Under the pieces are notes generated by a model. The model saw only the letters and a list, made by a program, of their open reading frames with translations. It was not told the origin of the DNA and made no database searches. A stretch of DNA of 64,000 nt from an uncultured Lachnospiraceae bacterium (lineage in GTDB: Bacteria > Bacillota > Clostridia > Lachnospirales > Lachnospiraceae): contig CANQMR010000015.1 in NCBI GenBank assembly GCA_947625015.1, positions 1 through 64,000 on the forward strand. Reading direction: 5' to 3'. Position 1 is the stretch's first letter, and the number at the start of each line of letters is the position of its first letter. Shown piece after piece: positions 36,603 to 45,369 of this stretch. The translations under genes were made by a program, and so were the position numbers.

Positions 36603-36764
36603 ATGAGCGAAGATTTGAGCGAAGAAGATGAAAATGAGCGAAGATTGAGCGAAGTTTTGAGCGAAGAAGATAAAAATGAGCGAAGATTGAGCGAAGTTTT
36701 GAGCGAAGAAGACAAAAATAAGCGAATTAATGAGCGGAAAGTTTTGCATAAGATTGTTAAATAG
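36603..36764 (+). repeat. TGAGCGAAG tandem repeats in a possible 53-codon ORF
   Basis: Nine complete or degenerate copies of the 9-mer TGAGCGAAG are spaced 11-19 bp apart, organised as a 42-bp higher-order unit present about two and a half times. The plus strand is open from ATG 36603 to TAG 36764 (SEDLSEED, NERRLSEVLSEEDK repeats), which would give a charged repetitive peptide of 53 residues, but no ribosome binding site is visible. It may be noncoding repeats, a protein-binding array, or a remnant. It sits between the secreted array and the AlkD-like gene. Confidence 0.6.
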
Positions 36765-36811
36765 TTACTGAGAAAATAAAAGTACAATCAATATTATATG
36801 AGAGGTAATCT

Positions 36812-37567
36812 ATGCAACAGCAAATCAGAGAACAATTATGCACTATGGCGGAGGACGAATACCGGGCGTTTTCCGCCGCCTTAGTTCCCGGCGTTACCAA
36901 TATGCTGGGAATCCGCCTGCCGCAGCTGCGCAAGCTGGCAAAGCAGATTGCAGGGCAGGACTGGAGGGCGGCGATAGAAGAAGAGGATATTTATTTTGAG
37001 GAAAAGATGCTGCGGGGCATGGTGTTAAGCTATGCAAAGGAGCCTTTGGAGGAAATGCTGCCCTATATTACGGAATTTATTCCTCTGGTAGATAGCTGGT
37101 CGGTCTGCGACAGCGTATTTATGGGAATGAATGTCTTAGAAAAAGACCGGGAAGCAGCATGGGAATATATTCAGCCCTATTTGCAGTCGGATAAGGAATA
37201 TGAGATACGGGTGGCTCTTATTATTATGATGCAGCATTTGTTAAAATGCGACGATAAGGGGAAGAAAATGTCCCGTCTAAAGCAGGTGGAAATGGCGGAT
37301 TTATCCAATCGGAAAGAAAAGCCGGGAATGTATATAAGCCGGATTTTGAAGGCGTTAGACGGCGTGAATACCAGCGCCTATTATGCGTCCATGGGCGCAG
37401 CCTGGCTGCTCGCGGAAGCATTTTGCTGTTTCCCCTATCACACGAATTTATATTTACAGAAAAATAAGCTGGACAAGCTTACCTATAACAAGGCGATTCA
37501 GAAGATGATAGAGTCCCGGATTCCCACTGACGAGGTGAAGGATTATCTGCGCAATAAAAAGAGATGA
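36812..37567 (+). CDS. DNA alkylation repair protein (AlkD-like HEAT repeat)
   Basis: A 251-residue all-helical protein of the AlkC/AlkD superfamily, DNA glycosylases that remove alkylated purines. The N-terminal VPGVTNMLGIRLPQLRKLAKQ and the central LVDSWSVCDS (conserved W and D of the active region) are characteristic, followed by HEAT-like repeats (EYEIRVALIIMMQHL). The length is typical. AGAGG lies 7 bases before the ATG. It appears to be a single gene with no repair partners next to it. Confidence 0.9.
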   Translation: MQQQIREQLCTMAEDEYRAFSAALVPGVTNMLGIRLPQLRKLAKQIAGQDWRAAIEEEDIYFEEKMLRGMVLSYAKEPLEEMLPYITEFIPLVDSWSVCDSVFMGMNVLEKDREAAWEYIQPYLQSDKEYEIRVALIIMMQHLLKCDDKGKKMSRLKQVEMADLSNRKEKPGMYISRILKALDGVNTSAYYASMGAAWLLAEAFCCFPYHTNLYLQKNKLDKLTYNKAIQKMIESRIPTDEVKDYLRNKKR

Positions 37568-37630
37568 AAGAGAAAACAAGAGAGAAAACAGGGGCTTTTG
37601 ACAGTGGCCAAATTGCCATTTTGTAAGGTG

Positions 37631-37704
37631 TTGACAAGCAACAGAGAGTATGCTTAAATATAAATATCAGAACGAAGGTGTTAGGATTTTCCTGACACCT
37701 TTTT
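37631..37704 (+). promoter_or_regulatory. Promoter and leader hairpin of the PEP-binding protein gene
   Basis: TTGACA at 37631-37636 and a weak TAAATA near 37655-37660 (18-bp spacing) are followed by a perfect 10-bp stem, AGGTGTTAGG (37676-37685) with CCTGACACCT (37691-37700, one G-U pair), a 5-base loop and five Ts (37700-37704). This is a terminator-like hairpin between promoter and gene, similar in design to the glnN leader. It could instead be the terminator of alkD if the promoter is not real. Confidence 0.6.
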
Positions 37705-37734
37705 GCGTGTAATCACAGTAAGGAGGGAATGAGT

Positions 37735-40308
37735 ATGGCGGCATTTGAACGTATTATGTCCGGTATTCCGCAGATGGATACCGCCCTTGACAATATCCGG
37801 TTAGGGGATAATGTAGTATGGCAGGTGACGGATTTAGATGAATTTCGGCTGTTTATAGAGCCTTATGTGAGACAGGCGAAGGCGGATAACCGGAACATCA
37901 TCTATATGCGTTTTGCCTCCCACCCTCCTTTCTTAGAGGAGCAGGAGGGCGTAAAGATTGAGCGGGTTGAATTGTCCCACAGGTTTGAGACGTTCACTGT
38001 AGAGATTCATCAAATCATAGAGCGGGAGGGTTTTGACGCCTTTTATGTCTTCGACTGCCTGTCAGAGCTTCAGACGGCGTGGTCAACGGATTTGATGATG
38101 GGTAACTTTTTCCGGGTGACCTGTCCTTATCTGTTTAGTTTGGACACCGTCGCTTTCTTCCCTTTGATTCGCGGAAAACATTCCTTTGAGGCCATTGCGC
38201 AGATACGGGATACAACGCAGCTTTTTTTGGATGTCTACTCTGAGGAAACGGGAGTATATGTAAGACCGATTAAGGTGTGGAACCGTTACTCTGCCACAAT
38301 GTTTCTGCCCCATATCTATGACCGGGAAAAGGGAGACTTCAAACCGCTTATGGACGGCGTCAGCGTAAGCCGGTTCTATCGGCTGATGTCGGAAAGTCAG
38401 GCGCAGGGGGTTGACCAGAACCGGGACAGCTGGGAGCGGTTTTTTTCTTCCACCATGGAAATGTATCGTCAGGGCATGGACGTGACCAAAGCCTGCGGAC
38501 GTATGTGTAATATTATGATGACGCGCGATGAAAAACTGCGGGAAATGGTAAAAGAGAATTTTACGCCGGAGGACTATTTTCAGATTCGGAGCCGCATGAT
38601 TGGCACAGGCATGATTGGGGGAAAGGCATGTGGAATGCTTTTGGCGAGAAAGTTAATTGAAAACAGGAGGCCGGATATCTATGCGAAGCTGGAACCCCAT
38701 GATTCCTATTATATCGGCTCTGATGTGTTTTACTCCTTTATCGTATATAACAACATTTGGGATATCAAGATAAGGCAGAGGAGCAGGGAAGAATATTTTT
38801 CATTGGCAGATACGTTTGCAGAATCGCTTAAGCAGGGTGTTTTTCCCGGTAATCTGAAGGAGCAGTTTATGCGGATGTTGGATTATTATGGGCAAAACCC
38901 CATTATTGTACGTTCCAGCAGTATTTTGGAGGATGGATTTGGAAATGCGTTTGCCGGTAAGTATGAATCTGTCTTTTGTGAAAATACCGGAAGTATGGAA
39001 GAACGCTTGCAGGAATTTGAAAATGCAGTGCGCATTGTTTATGCAAGCACCATGAGCAAATCGGCGTTGGATTACCGGCTGCGGAGAGGACTTGCGGGAA
39101 GGGATGAGCAGATGTCTCTTTTGGTTCAGAGAGTGTCCGGTATGTGGTATGAAAACTATTTCATGCCTTGCGCTGCCGGAGTGGGATATTCTTATAGTCC
39201 ATACCGCTTTTCCCAGACTATGGACGCCGGGGCGGGAATGCTGCGGCTTGTCATGGGGTTAGGAACCGGCGCCGTTGACCGGACACAGGGTTCTTATCCC
39301 AGACTGGTAAGCCTAGACCAGCCGGAAAAGGTATCCGCGACTACCAGCGCGGAGAAACATCAATATTCCCAGCGGAAGGTTGATGCAATCCATATGGTTT
39401 CGGGAAAAGTAGAAAGCGTGCCTTTTGAGACGCTGGAAAATAAGATACCGGCGTATTTGAAAAACTTACTGCTAGAGCATGATTTTGACGGGGAGCGCAT
39501 CTTCCGGGAGCGTGGACAGAGGCGGGATATATTGTTTGTTTCCTGTATTGGTCTGGTTAAAAATCATGCGCTGATGAAGGACATGCGTGAAATCATGGCG
39601 TTAATCCAACAGGAGTACGACTATCCGGTGGACATTGAATATACGATTAATGTTGCGGAAAATGGGGAATATGTGATTAACCTTCTCCAATGCCGGCCCT
39701 TGCAGGTGGCCCAGGATATGGATTCCGTAGAAATTCCTGCTGATTTGGATGCGGAAAAGCTGTTTTTGTCCTGCCGCCATGCGTCCATGGGCCTTTCGCG
39801 TGTCATCAGGCTGGATTACCTTGTGATGGTTGATCCGGTTGGCTATTATGAGATGAATTACAGTGAGAAATCCAAAGTGGCAAAAGCCATTGGCGCAATC
39901 AACTGGTATTTCCGGGACAAGGGAAAACATATGATGCTGTTAGTGCCGGGCCGGATTGGGACTTCGTCCCCGGAACTTGGCGTGCCGACCTCCTTCGCAG
40001 ATATCAGTGAATTTGATGTGGTCTGCGAGGTGTCGGAAAGCAGGGCGGGATATCTGCCGGAGCTTTCCTATGGAAGCCATATTTTTCAGGATTTGGTGGA
40101 GGCGGGTATCCTTTATGTGGCAGTCTTTGAAAATGAAAAGACAGAGTGTTTTCGGCCGGAATGCCTGAAGGATATGGACAATATTTTGACGGAAATTTGT
40201 CCGGAAAGCGGGAAGTTAGAAAGCATAATCGGCGTATATGATGTATCCGGCCTTGAAAGCATGGTATACCATGACATGAAGGCGGAAAAATTTGTATGCA
40301 CCCTATAG
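37735..40308 (+). CDS. PEP/pyruvate-binding domain protein with KaiC-like N-terminus
   Basis: An 857-residue protein. The N-terminus (MSGIPQMDTALDNIRLGDNV) resembles KaiC/RecA-like proteins but the P-loop is absent. The central region has the ATP-grasp signature of PEP synthase/PPDK (IIVRSSSILEDGFGNAFAGK, about residues 390-409) and AGVGYSYSPYRFS and ELLQ-type (INLLQCRPL) motifs. There is no swivelling phosphohistidine domain (no TSH motif) and no PEP/pyruvate barrel. The C-terminal 200 residues carry VPGRIGTSSPELGVPTSF, which I cannot assign. It cannot be a complete PEP synthase; a phosphotransferase or regulatory role is possible. ATG 37735 has AAGGAGGG at proper spacing; ATG 37729 is too close to it. 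Confidence 0.82.
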   Translation: MAAFERIMSGIPQMDTALDNIRLGDNVVWQVTDLDEFRLFIEPYVRQAKADNRNIIYMRFASHPPFLEEQEGVKIERVELSHRFETFTVEIHQIIEREGFDAFYVFDCLSELQTAWSTDLMMGNFFRVTCPYLFSLDTVAFFPLIRGKHSFEAIAQIRDTTQLFLDVYSEETGVYVRPIKVWNRYSATMFLPHIYDREKGDFKPLMDGVSVSRFYRLMSESQAQGVDQNRDSWERFFSSTMEMYRQGMDVTKACGRMCNIMMTRDEKLREMVKENFTPEDYFQIRSRMIGTGMIGGKACGMLLARKLIENRRPDIYAKLEPHDSYYIGSDVFYSFIVYNNIWDIKIRQRSREEYFSLADTFAESLKQGVFPGNLKEQFMRMLDYYGQNPIIVRSSSILEDGFGNAFAGKYESVFCENTGSMEERLQEFENAVRIVYASTMSKSALDYRLRRGLAGRDEQMSLLVQRVSGMWYENYFMPCAAGVGYSYSPYRFSQTMDAGAGMLRLVMGLGTGAVDRTQGSYPRLVSLDQPEKVSATTSAEKHQYSQRKVDAIHMVSGKVESVPFETLENKIPAYLKNLLLEHDFDGERIFRERGQRRDILFVSCIGLVKNHALMKDMREIMALIQQEYDYPVDIEYTINVAENGEYVINLLQCRPLQVAQDMDSVEIPADLDAEKLFLSCRHASMGLSRVIRLDYLVMVDPVGYYEMNYSEKSKVAKAIGAINWYFRDKGKHMMLLVPGRIGTSSPELGVPTSFADISEFDVVCEVSESRAGYLPELSYGSHIFQDLVEAGILYVAVFENEKTECFRPECLKDMDNILTEICPESGKLESIIGVYDVSGLESMVYHDMKAEKFVCTL

Positions 40309-40309
40309 G

Positions 40310-40909
40310 CTATTCCTCGTACTCAAATATATATTTTTCATAGCCGTTGATAACGGTAGTATGTTTGTTGTACTGACATTCCCTCTGCTGGTTGATGTTA
40401 TAATTCAGATGTACATGCCCATGAAGAAAATATTTTGGCCGATACTTGTCCAACAGTTCCCGGAAGGCGCAAAAGCCCGAGTGGGGAAGGTCTTCCCCGT
40501 CGTTGAACTGATAGGCGGGAGCATGAGTGACTAAGATATCAAAGCCCTTGTGCTTCCGGAGTTTGCGCCACAGGCGGCGGACCCGGTTTTGCATTTCCCG
40601 GTCAGTATATTGGAACGGCCCGTAATTATAACATTTAGAGCCCCCTAAGCCTAAAATGCGGACGCCCTCATGGACATAGATGTCATTGTCTATGCAGATG
40701 CAGCCCTCCGGCGGATTGCTTTTGTATACTGCGTCGTGGTTGCCATGGACATAGAGCACCGGCACCCTGGCGTAGGTGGCAAGAAATGAAAGATACTGCG
40801 GTTTTAAATCCCCACAGGAAATAATTAAATCAATCCCCTCCAGTTTACTTTTCTCAAAGTAATCCCATAGGTACTTGGATTCTTCATCGGCAAGTACAAG
40901 TATTCTCAT
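40310..40909 (-). CDS. Metallophosphoesterase
   Basis: A 199-residue calcineurin-like phosphoesterase. Metal-binding motifs are ISCGDLKPQYL (GD), VHGNHDAVY (GNHD), VTHAP and HGHVHLNYN (GHxH); the usual first DxH is replaced by VLADEE, which may weaken or alter metal binding. Its start overlaps the end of the upstream ParB-BMP fusion gene by 4 bp on the minus strand, so the two are translationally coupled. The substrate is unknown; the neighbour suggests a nucleotide-related compound. Confidence 0.88.
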   Translation of the reverse strand: MRILVLADEESKYLWDYFEKSKLEGIDLIISCGDLKPQYLSFLATYARVPVLYVHGNHDAVYKSNPPEGCICIDNDIYVHEGVRILGLGGSKCYNYGPFQYTDREMQNRVRRLWRKLRKHKGFDILVTHAPAYQFNDGEDLPHSGFCAFRELLDKYRPKYFLHGHVHLNYNINQQRECQYNKHTTVINGYEKYIFEYEE

Positions 40910-42837
40910 AACAGAGATGTCCCCCCTTTATCCGGGGAGGTTGTATCAACTCCCCTGAGTTCCACAATCGGCTTCGCCTTATCTTTTAGTTCGTCGATAA
41001 CCGGAATTGTCCCCACTACATTATCTACAAGCCAGTCCATCGTCATAATCTGTTCCGGCGTTAAAATGTCAAATTCGCCGCACCGTACGTTGCCCTTCTG
41101 GTCTGTCAACAGCCCGCTGAAGGGATGAAATACGCCTGCGGAAATGGAATTTTTCAACAGATTGACAAGCTTAATCGTCGCTGCCGGAATGTTTTTCGAG
41201 CAGATGACGTCAATCACGCCAGCCGACAGTCCCCACCAGTAATTAATGGCTTTGCTTTCAGTGGATTCTTCGGCTTTCCAGGAGCCGCGCATAATGCTGC
41301 TGATTAATTCCTCATAGAACGCGCCCCAGTGGTATATGGACATGGCCAGATTGGTCTTTTCCCCGCCATGGATGGTGTACAGGCCGAACTGCTTGGCGTC
41401 GTCGGTAGGCGTAATCATATCCTGGGCGGATATGTAGTTAATCTGTTCGTCCCAGAACAAGGCTCCGGCGTCCGACTGCTTTGTGGAAGACCAGGTCAGG
41501 TAAATTTCTGATCTTGGATTTACCATTTTGGCGCCTAAGGCAAAGGCGTTGATATTGGCAACTACTCCGTAAATGGGATAGTCGGCGATGTAGCCGATTT
41601 TATCATTCTCGCACAGAGCGCCGGCAATGATGCCGGTTAGGAATTTGGCCTCGTACATTCGGGTATAATAGGTGCGCACAGTGTTGTGCGAGGAGTTCAG
41701 CGCGCAGTTTAGTATCTTTACATTGGGGTGGTCGGTTGCCACCTTAAGGCTGGCCTTGATTAGCTGCGGGGTGACGGTAAAAATGATGTCGTTCCCGTCG
41801 TTGCAGATATATTCCAACACTTCTTCTGCGTGCTCGCTGTCCGTAATATAGCTTTTGGTCTTGATTTCTTCCCCGAAGACTTCCTGTAAATGAAGCCGTC
41901 CCAGTTCATGTCCGTAAATCCAGCCGGATTTGGCGGGCTCCCGGTCATAGACAAAGGCTACTTTTTTCCTTGTGGAGATAATGCGGTTAATCACAGAGTT
42001 TACCCTGCTTTTTTCCTCCGAAGGATTCATGTGGAGTTCCACGGTATCCTGTCCGCCCAACAGCAGAATTTCCGGCCATATCTTGTCAAGGTTTTCCTTG
42101 ATTGCAGCGCTGCTCATCTCTCTGGCTTTGTCATAGGGGTAGAGGGACAGATAAAAAATCAGGGCGTCTCCGCAGGTGGTGTCCTTTAACTGGTTGCCGC
42201 CCTTTTCCTTAAACGCCTTGTAAAAGGCGGTGTGGAAGGAGGAAAAATCCATGCACTGGTCCTCGCTCCATGGCGTTTCGGTATCTCCGGCCACGGTCTG
42301 CAAAAGTTTCGGGAAGCTTCCTAACTTGGTAAACTGGACATAGTTAATCTTCGTCAGCCGGTAAAAATCCATAAACTCATAATAAATCCGGTTCTCCAAA
42401 TCCTCTGTCCGTTTTGGCACCTTCCGGATTACTTCTGCGGCAATGGTGGGGGAGTCAAAATATTTTAATACGCTGGTTCGTTTGTTGCCCTCCACCACAT
42501 AATACCGGTTCATGTATTCATAGACTTTAATCGCGTCGTGAATCCCCTCTTCAATCTGTGCGTCAACTAAATGCGACCATTTTGCGGAAAATTCGGTTCC
42601 GTAATCCAAAAGGGGCATGAAATTGGAGGCGAAGGCCCTTGTCCTTCCGGCTGTGCTGGTGCCGATTACCTGGCCTAGGGGAATGTTCATCACCCCCAGG
42701 TTGACTTCACATTCCGTCTCCGCTAAAGTTAATATTTCGTCTAATACGGGCAGATATGGGTACTGCCCTCTTGCAGTGTTCATCTTATATGCTTTTAAAC
42801 CCATTTTCTGGGCCTTAATGTAATCTTCGTATGCCAT
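40906..42837 (-). CDS. ParB-like domain fused to a BMP/PnrA-type ligand-binding domain
   Basis: A 643-residue fusion. Residues 1 to about 280 contain a ParB/sulfiredoxin-fold signature (NRYYVVEGNKRTSVLKYF near 108-125) and a helical extension. Residues from about 288 to 610 match the BMP family of purine-nucleoside-binding lipoproteins: KVAFVYD, then GNDIIFTVTPQLIKA, AKFLTGIIAGAL and KIGYIADYPIYGVVANINAF. There is no signal peptide or lipobox, so unlike PnrA/BmpA the ligand domain should be cytoplasmic. No ABC transporter genes accompany it. It is coupled to a metallophosphoesterase gene. A nucleoside-sensing regulator or enzyme is an inference. Confidence 0.85.
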   Translation of the reverse strand: MAYEDYIKAQKMGLKAYKMNTARGQYPYLPVLDEILTLAETECEVNLGVMNIPLGQVIGTSTAGRTRAFASNFMPLLDYGTEFSAKWSHLVDAQIEEGIHDAIKVYEYMNRYYVVEGNKRTSVLKYFDSPTIAAEVIRKVPKRTEDLENRIYYEFMDFYRLTKINYVQFTKLGSFPKLLQTVAGDTETPWSEDQCMDFSSFHTAFYKAFKEKGGNQLKDTTCGDALIFYLSLYPYDKAREMSSAAIKENLDKIWPEILLLGGQDTVELHMNPSEEKSRVNSVINRIISTRKKVAFVYDREPAKSGWIYGHELGRLHLQEVFGEEIKTKSYITDSEHAEEVLEYICNDGNDIIFTVTPQLIKASLKVATDHPNVKILNCALNSSHNTVRTYYTRMYEAKFLTGIIAGALCENDKIGYIADYPIYGVVANINAFALGAKMVNPRSEIYLTWSSTKQSDAGALFWDEQINYISAQDMITPTDDAKQFGLYTIHGGEKTNLAMSIYHWGAFYEELISSIMRGSWKAEESTESKAINYWWGLSAGVIDVICSKNIPAATIKLVNLLKNSISAGVFHPFSGLLTDQKGNVRCGEFDILTPEQIMTMDWLVDNVVGTIPVIDELKDKAKPIVELRGVDTTSPDKGGTSLL

Positions 42838-42882
42838 GATGTCATCCCTTCCATGATGTAATATTTTATATGGTTTTTATGG

Positions 42883-43073
42883 GCGAAACGCATATGTGTT
42901 ACAAACGCTGCAAGAGATACAACAATACCAACGCAGGTACGCTTGCGCTTGGTTATGCACGCAACGGTACTAAATTCGCGCTTTGCACTCATTAAGTACC
43001 GGCGTGCATAAAACAACCTGCTTATGGTATTTGTTGTATCTTTGCAGCACCCCAAGGTTTTATAGCGTTTCGC
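42883..43073. repeat. Structured dispersed repeat, copy B
   Basis: A 191-nt element with the same ends as copy A: GCGAAACGC (42883-42891) and GCGTTTCGC (43065-43073). The outer stem pairs 42907-42929 with 43026-43048 and differs in sequence from copy A while pairing equally well. The inner stem TTATGCACGC/GCGTGCATAA is perfect here, and GGTACT/AGTACC replaces ATACT/AGTAT of copy A. It begins 45 nt upstream of the ParB-BMP start codon on the minus strand, in the same relation as copy A to its gene. The remaining bases of this 422-bp gap show no gene. Confidence 0.8.
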
Positions 43074-43259
43074 TTGTTATATGTTATGAGATACCTGTAA
43101 TGGAGGTACCGGCTACATCATAGCATATCTGCGGGGGAATTGCTACTGCAAGATGAAAAAATAATAGAGAGGCATTTACAAATAGAAGGTTTCCAGTTAC
43201 AATAATGCAGTGTGGAAGATACCGATAATATAACAGATGATAGAAAGTCAGGTAACAGA

Positions 43260-45308
43260 TTGAAGAATTTATACATAGCTGAGAAACCCAGCGTGGCAAG
43301 GGAGTTTGCCAAAGCGTTGAAAATTAACGGAGGGAGCCGGGACGGCTATATTGAGTCCCAGGACGCTGTTGTGACATGGTGCGTGGGGCATTTGGTCAAT
43401 ATGAGCTATCCGGAGGTTTACGATCCGGCCCTTAAAAAGTGGAGCATGGATACCCTGCCCTTTTTGCCGAAGACCTTTAAATATCAGGTGATTGAAGATG
43501 TGGAAAAGCAGTTCCGTATTGTAAAGGGGCTGCTGAACCGGGAAGATGTGGACTGCATTTATGTGTGTACGGATTCCGGACGGGAGGGGGAATACATTTA
43601 CCGTCTGGTGGACCGGATGGCCGAGGTGCCGGACACGAAGGAGAAAAAGCGGGTGTGGATTGACTCCCAGACAGAGGAGGAAATTTTAAGGGGGATTAAG
43701 GAGGCAAAACCCCTTCGGGAATATGACAACCTGTGCGCCTCTGCATACCTGCGGGCAAAAGAAGATTACCTTATGGGCATTAATTTTTCCAGGATTCTTA
43801 CTTTGAAATACAGCAATGCCGTAAAAAGTTATCTGGGCCGGGATAAGTGCGTGATTTCCGTAGGCCGCGTGATGACCTGCGTTCTCGGCATGATTGTCAG
43901 AAGGGAGCGGGAAATCCGCCAGTTTGTGAAGACGCCCTTTTACCGGGTAATCGGCAATGTGAGTCTGGCGGACGGTGAATTTGAGGCGGAATGGAAGGCT
44001 GCGGAGGGGACAAAATATTTTAATTCCCCTCTGCTTTACAAGGAGAATGGGTTTAAAGAGGAAAAGGACGCAAAGGTTTTAGAGGAGGCGTTAAGGCAGC
44101 CGGCAGTGGGGGATGAGCCGGGGCAGATGCAGGCGGTCATTGAAAAGGTGGAGCGGAAAAAGGAGAAGAAAAACGCGCCCCTGCTCTATAATCTGGCGGA
44201 GCTGCAAAACGACTGCTCCAAGATTTTTAAAATCAGTCCGGATCAGACCTTACAGTTTGTGCAGGAAATGTATGAAAAGAAGCTGGTCACTTATCCAAGA
44301 ACGGATGCCAGGGTGCTGTCAACCGCAGTGAGCAAAGAGATTGACAAGAACCTTTCCGGGCTTAGAAACATACCCGCTATGCGCCCCTTTGTGGAGCAGA
44401 TTCTTCAAAGTGGCAGCTACAAGGGAATTGCAAAGACCAGATATGTAAATGACAAGCAGATTACGGACCACTATGCCATTATTCCCACAGGGCAAGGCTT
44501 GAGCGCTTACAAAAGCCTGTCGGATACGGCCAGAAAGATATATGAGATTATTGTAAGGCGGTTTTTGAGCATATTTTTTCCTCCGGCAGTCTATCAGAAG
44601 ACGACGCTTACCCTTGACCGGAACGGGGAAAAGCTCTTTGCCAGCTTTAAGGTGTTAGTGGAGCAGGGCTATCTTCCCCTTACCGCCTATTCCTTCGGAA
44701 AGCAGAAGGATAAGGAGGAGGAAGAGGGCAAATATTCAAAGGAGTCGGCGGAGGCGGCAGCAAAGCTGAAAAAGGGCGGAAAGCTGACGGTTCGGGATTT
44801 TGAGATTAAGGAGGGGGAGACCTCTCCGCCAAAGCGCTATAACTCCGGCAGTCTGATTCTTGCCATGGAAAATGCGGGACAACTGATTGAGGACGAGGAG
44901 TTAAGGGCGCAGATTAAGGGAAGCGGCATTGGCACTTCTGCCACAAGGGCAGAGATTATCAAGAAGCTGGTAAATAACAGGTATCTTGCGCTGAATAAAA
45001 AAACCCAGATTATCACCCCTACCCAGATGGGAGAGATGATTCATGATGTGGTGGCTTTTTCCATCCGTTCCCTGTTAAACCCGGAGCTTACGGCAAGCTG
45101 GGAGAGGGGCCTGTCCTTTGTGACGGAGGGCAGGGTTACGGAAGAGGAATACATGGAGAAGCTGGAGAATTTTATCCGCAAGCATACGGAGGCGGTTAAA
45201 GGGCTTAATAATCAGTACCAGCTTAGAACTTATTTTGACTATGCGGCGCAGTTCTACCAAAAGCCCGCAAAGAGCGGCTCTTCCGGCAGGAAAGGGAGTA
45301 AAGCATAA
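43260..45308 (+). CDS. topB: DNA topoisomerase III
   Basis: A 682-residue type IA topoisomerase. The N-terminal Toprim domain opens with LYIAEKPSVAREFAKAL and contains VCTDSGREGEYIYR; the active-site tyrosine is Tyr345 in VTYPRTDARVLS; GIGTSATRAEIIKKL lies in the C-terminal core. There is no C-terminal zinc-finger array, as usual for TopB. TTG 43260 is preferred because an AGG lies 7 bases upstream and the protein then starts like its homologues; a GTG 16 codons earlier lacks a ribosome binding site. It relaxes and decatenates DNA. TopB genes are also frequent on integrated elements, but no conjugation genes are present here. Confidence 0.93.
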   Translation: MKNLYIAEKPSVAREFAKALKINGGSRDGYIESQDAVVTWCVGHLVNMSYPEVYDPALKKWSMDTLPFLPKTFKYQVIEDVEKQFRIVKGLLNREDVDCIYVCTDSGREGEYIYRLVDRMAEVPDTKEKKRVWIDSQTEEEILRGIKEAKPLREYDNLCASAYLRAKEDYLMGINFSRILTLKYSNAVKSYLGRDKCVISVGRVMTCVLGMIVRREREIRQFVKTPFYRVIGNVSLADGEFEAEWKAAEGTKYFNSPLLYKENGFKEEKDAKVLEEALRQPAVGDEPGQMQAVIEKVERKKEKKNAPLLYNLAELQNDCSKIFKISPDQTLQFVQEMYEKKLVTYPRTDARVLSTAVSKEIDKNLSGLRNIPAMRPFVEQILQSGSYKGIAKTRYVNDKQITDHYAIIPTGQGLSAYKSLSDTARKIYEIIVRRFLSIFFPPAVYQKTTLTLDRNGEKLFASFKVLVEQGYLPLTAYSFGKQKDKEEEEGKYSKESAEAAAKLKKGGKLTVRDFEIKEGETSPPKRYNSGSLILAMENAGQLIEDEELRAQIKGSGIGTSATRAEIIKKLVNNRYLALNKKTQIITPTQMGEMIHDVVAFSIRSLLNPELTASWERGLSFVTEGRVTEEEYMEKLENFIRKHTEAVKGLNNQYQLRTYFDYAAQFYQKPAKSGSSGRKGSKA

Positions 45309-45369
45309 GTGCATATGGTCGCAATCATTGGACACAGGATGAGGATTGATACAGAAGGGCGGTAGAAAC

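Noticed and set aside
36603-36764. TGAGCGAAG array as a CRISPR
   Set aside because: Repeat units are only 9 bp with 2-10 bp spacers of related sequence; there are no cas genes.
36590-36787. 65-codon minus-strand Ser/Leu repeat frame
   Set aside because: A by-product of the TGAGCGAAG array; no start signals.
42795-43055. 86-codon minus-strand frame inside structured repeat copy B
   Set aside because: Same reason as copy A; it also runs into the start of the ParB-BMP gene in another frame.
43260-45308. TopB as evidence of an integrated conjugative element
   Set aside because: No relaxase, type IV secretion or integrase genes nearby; neighbours look chromosomal.
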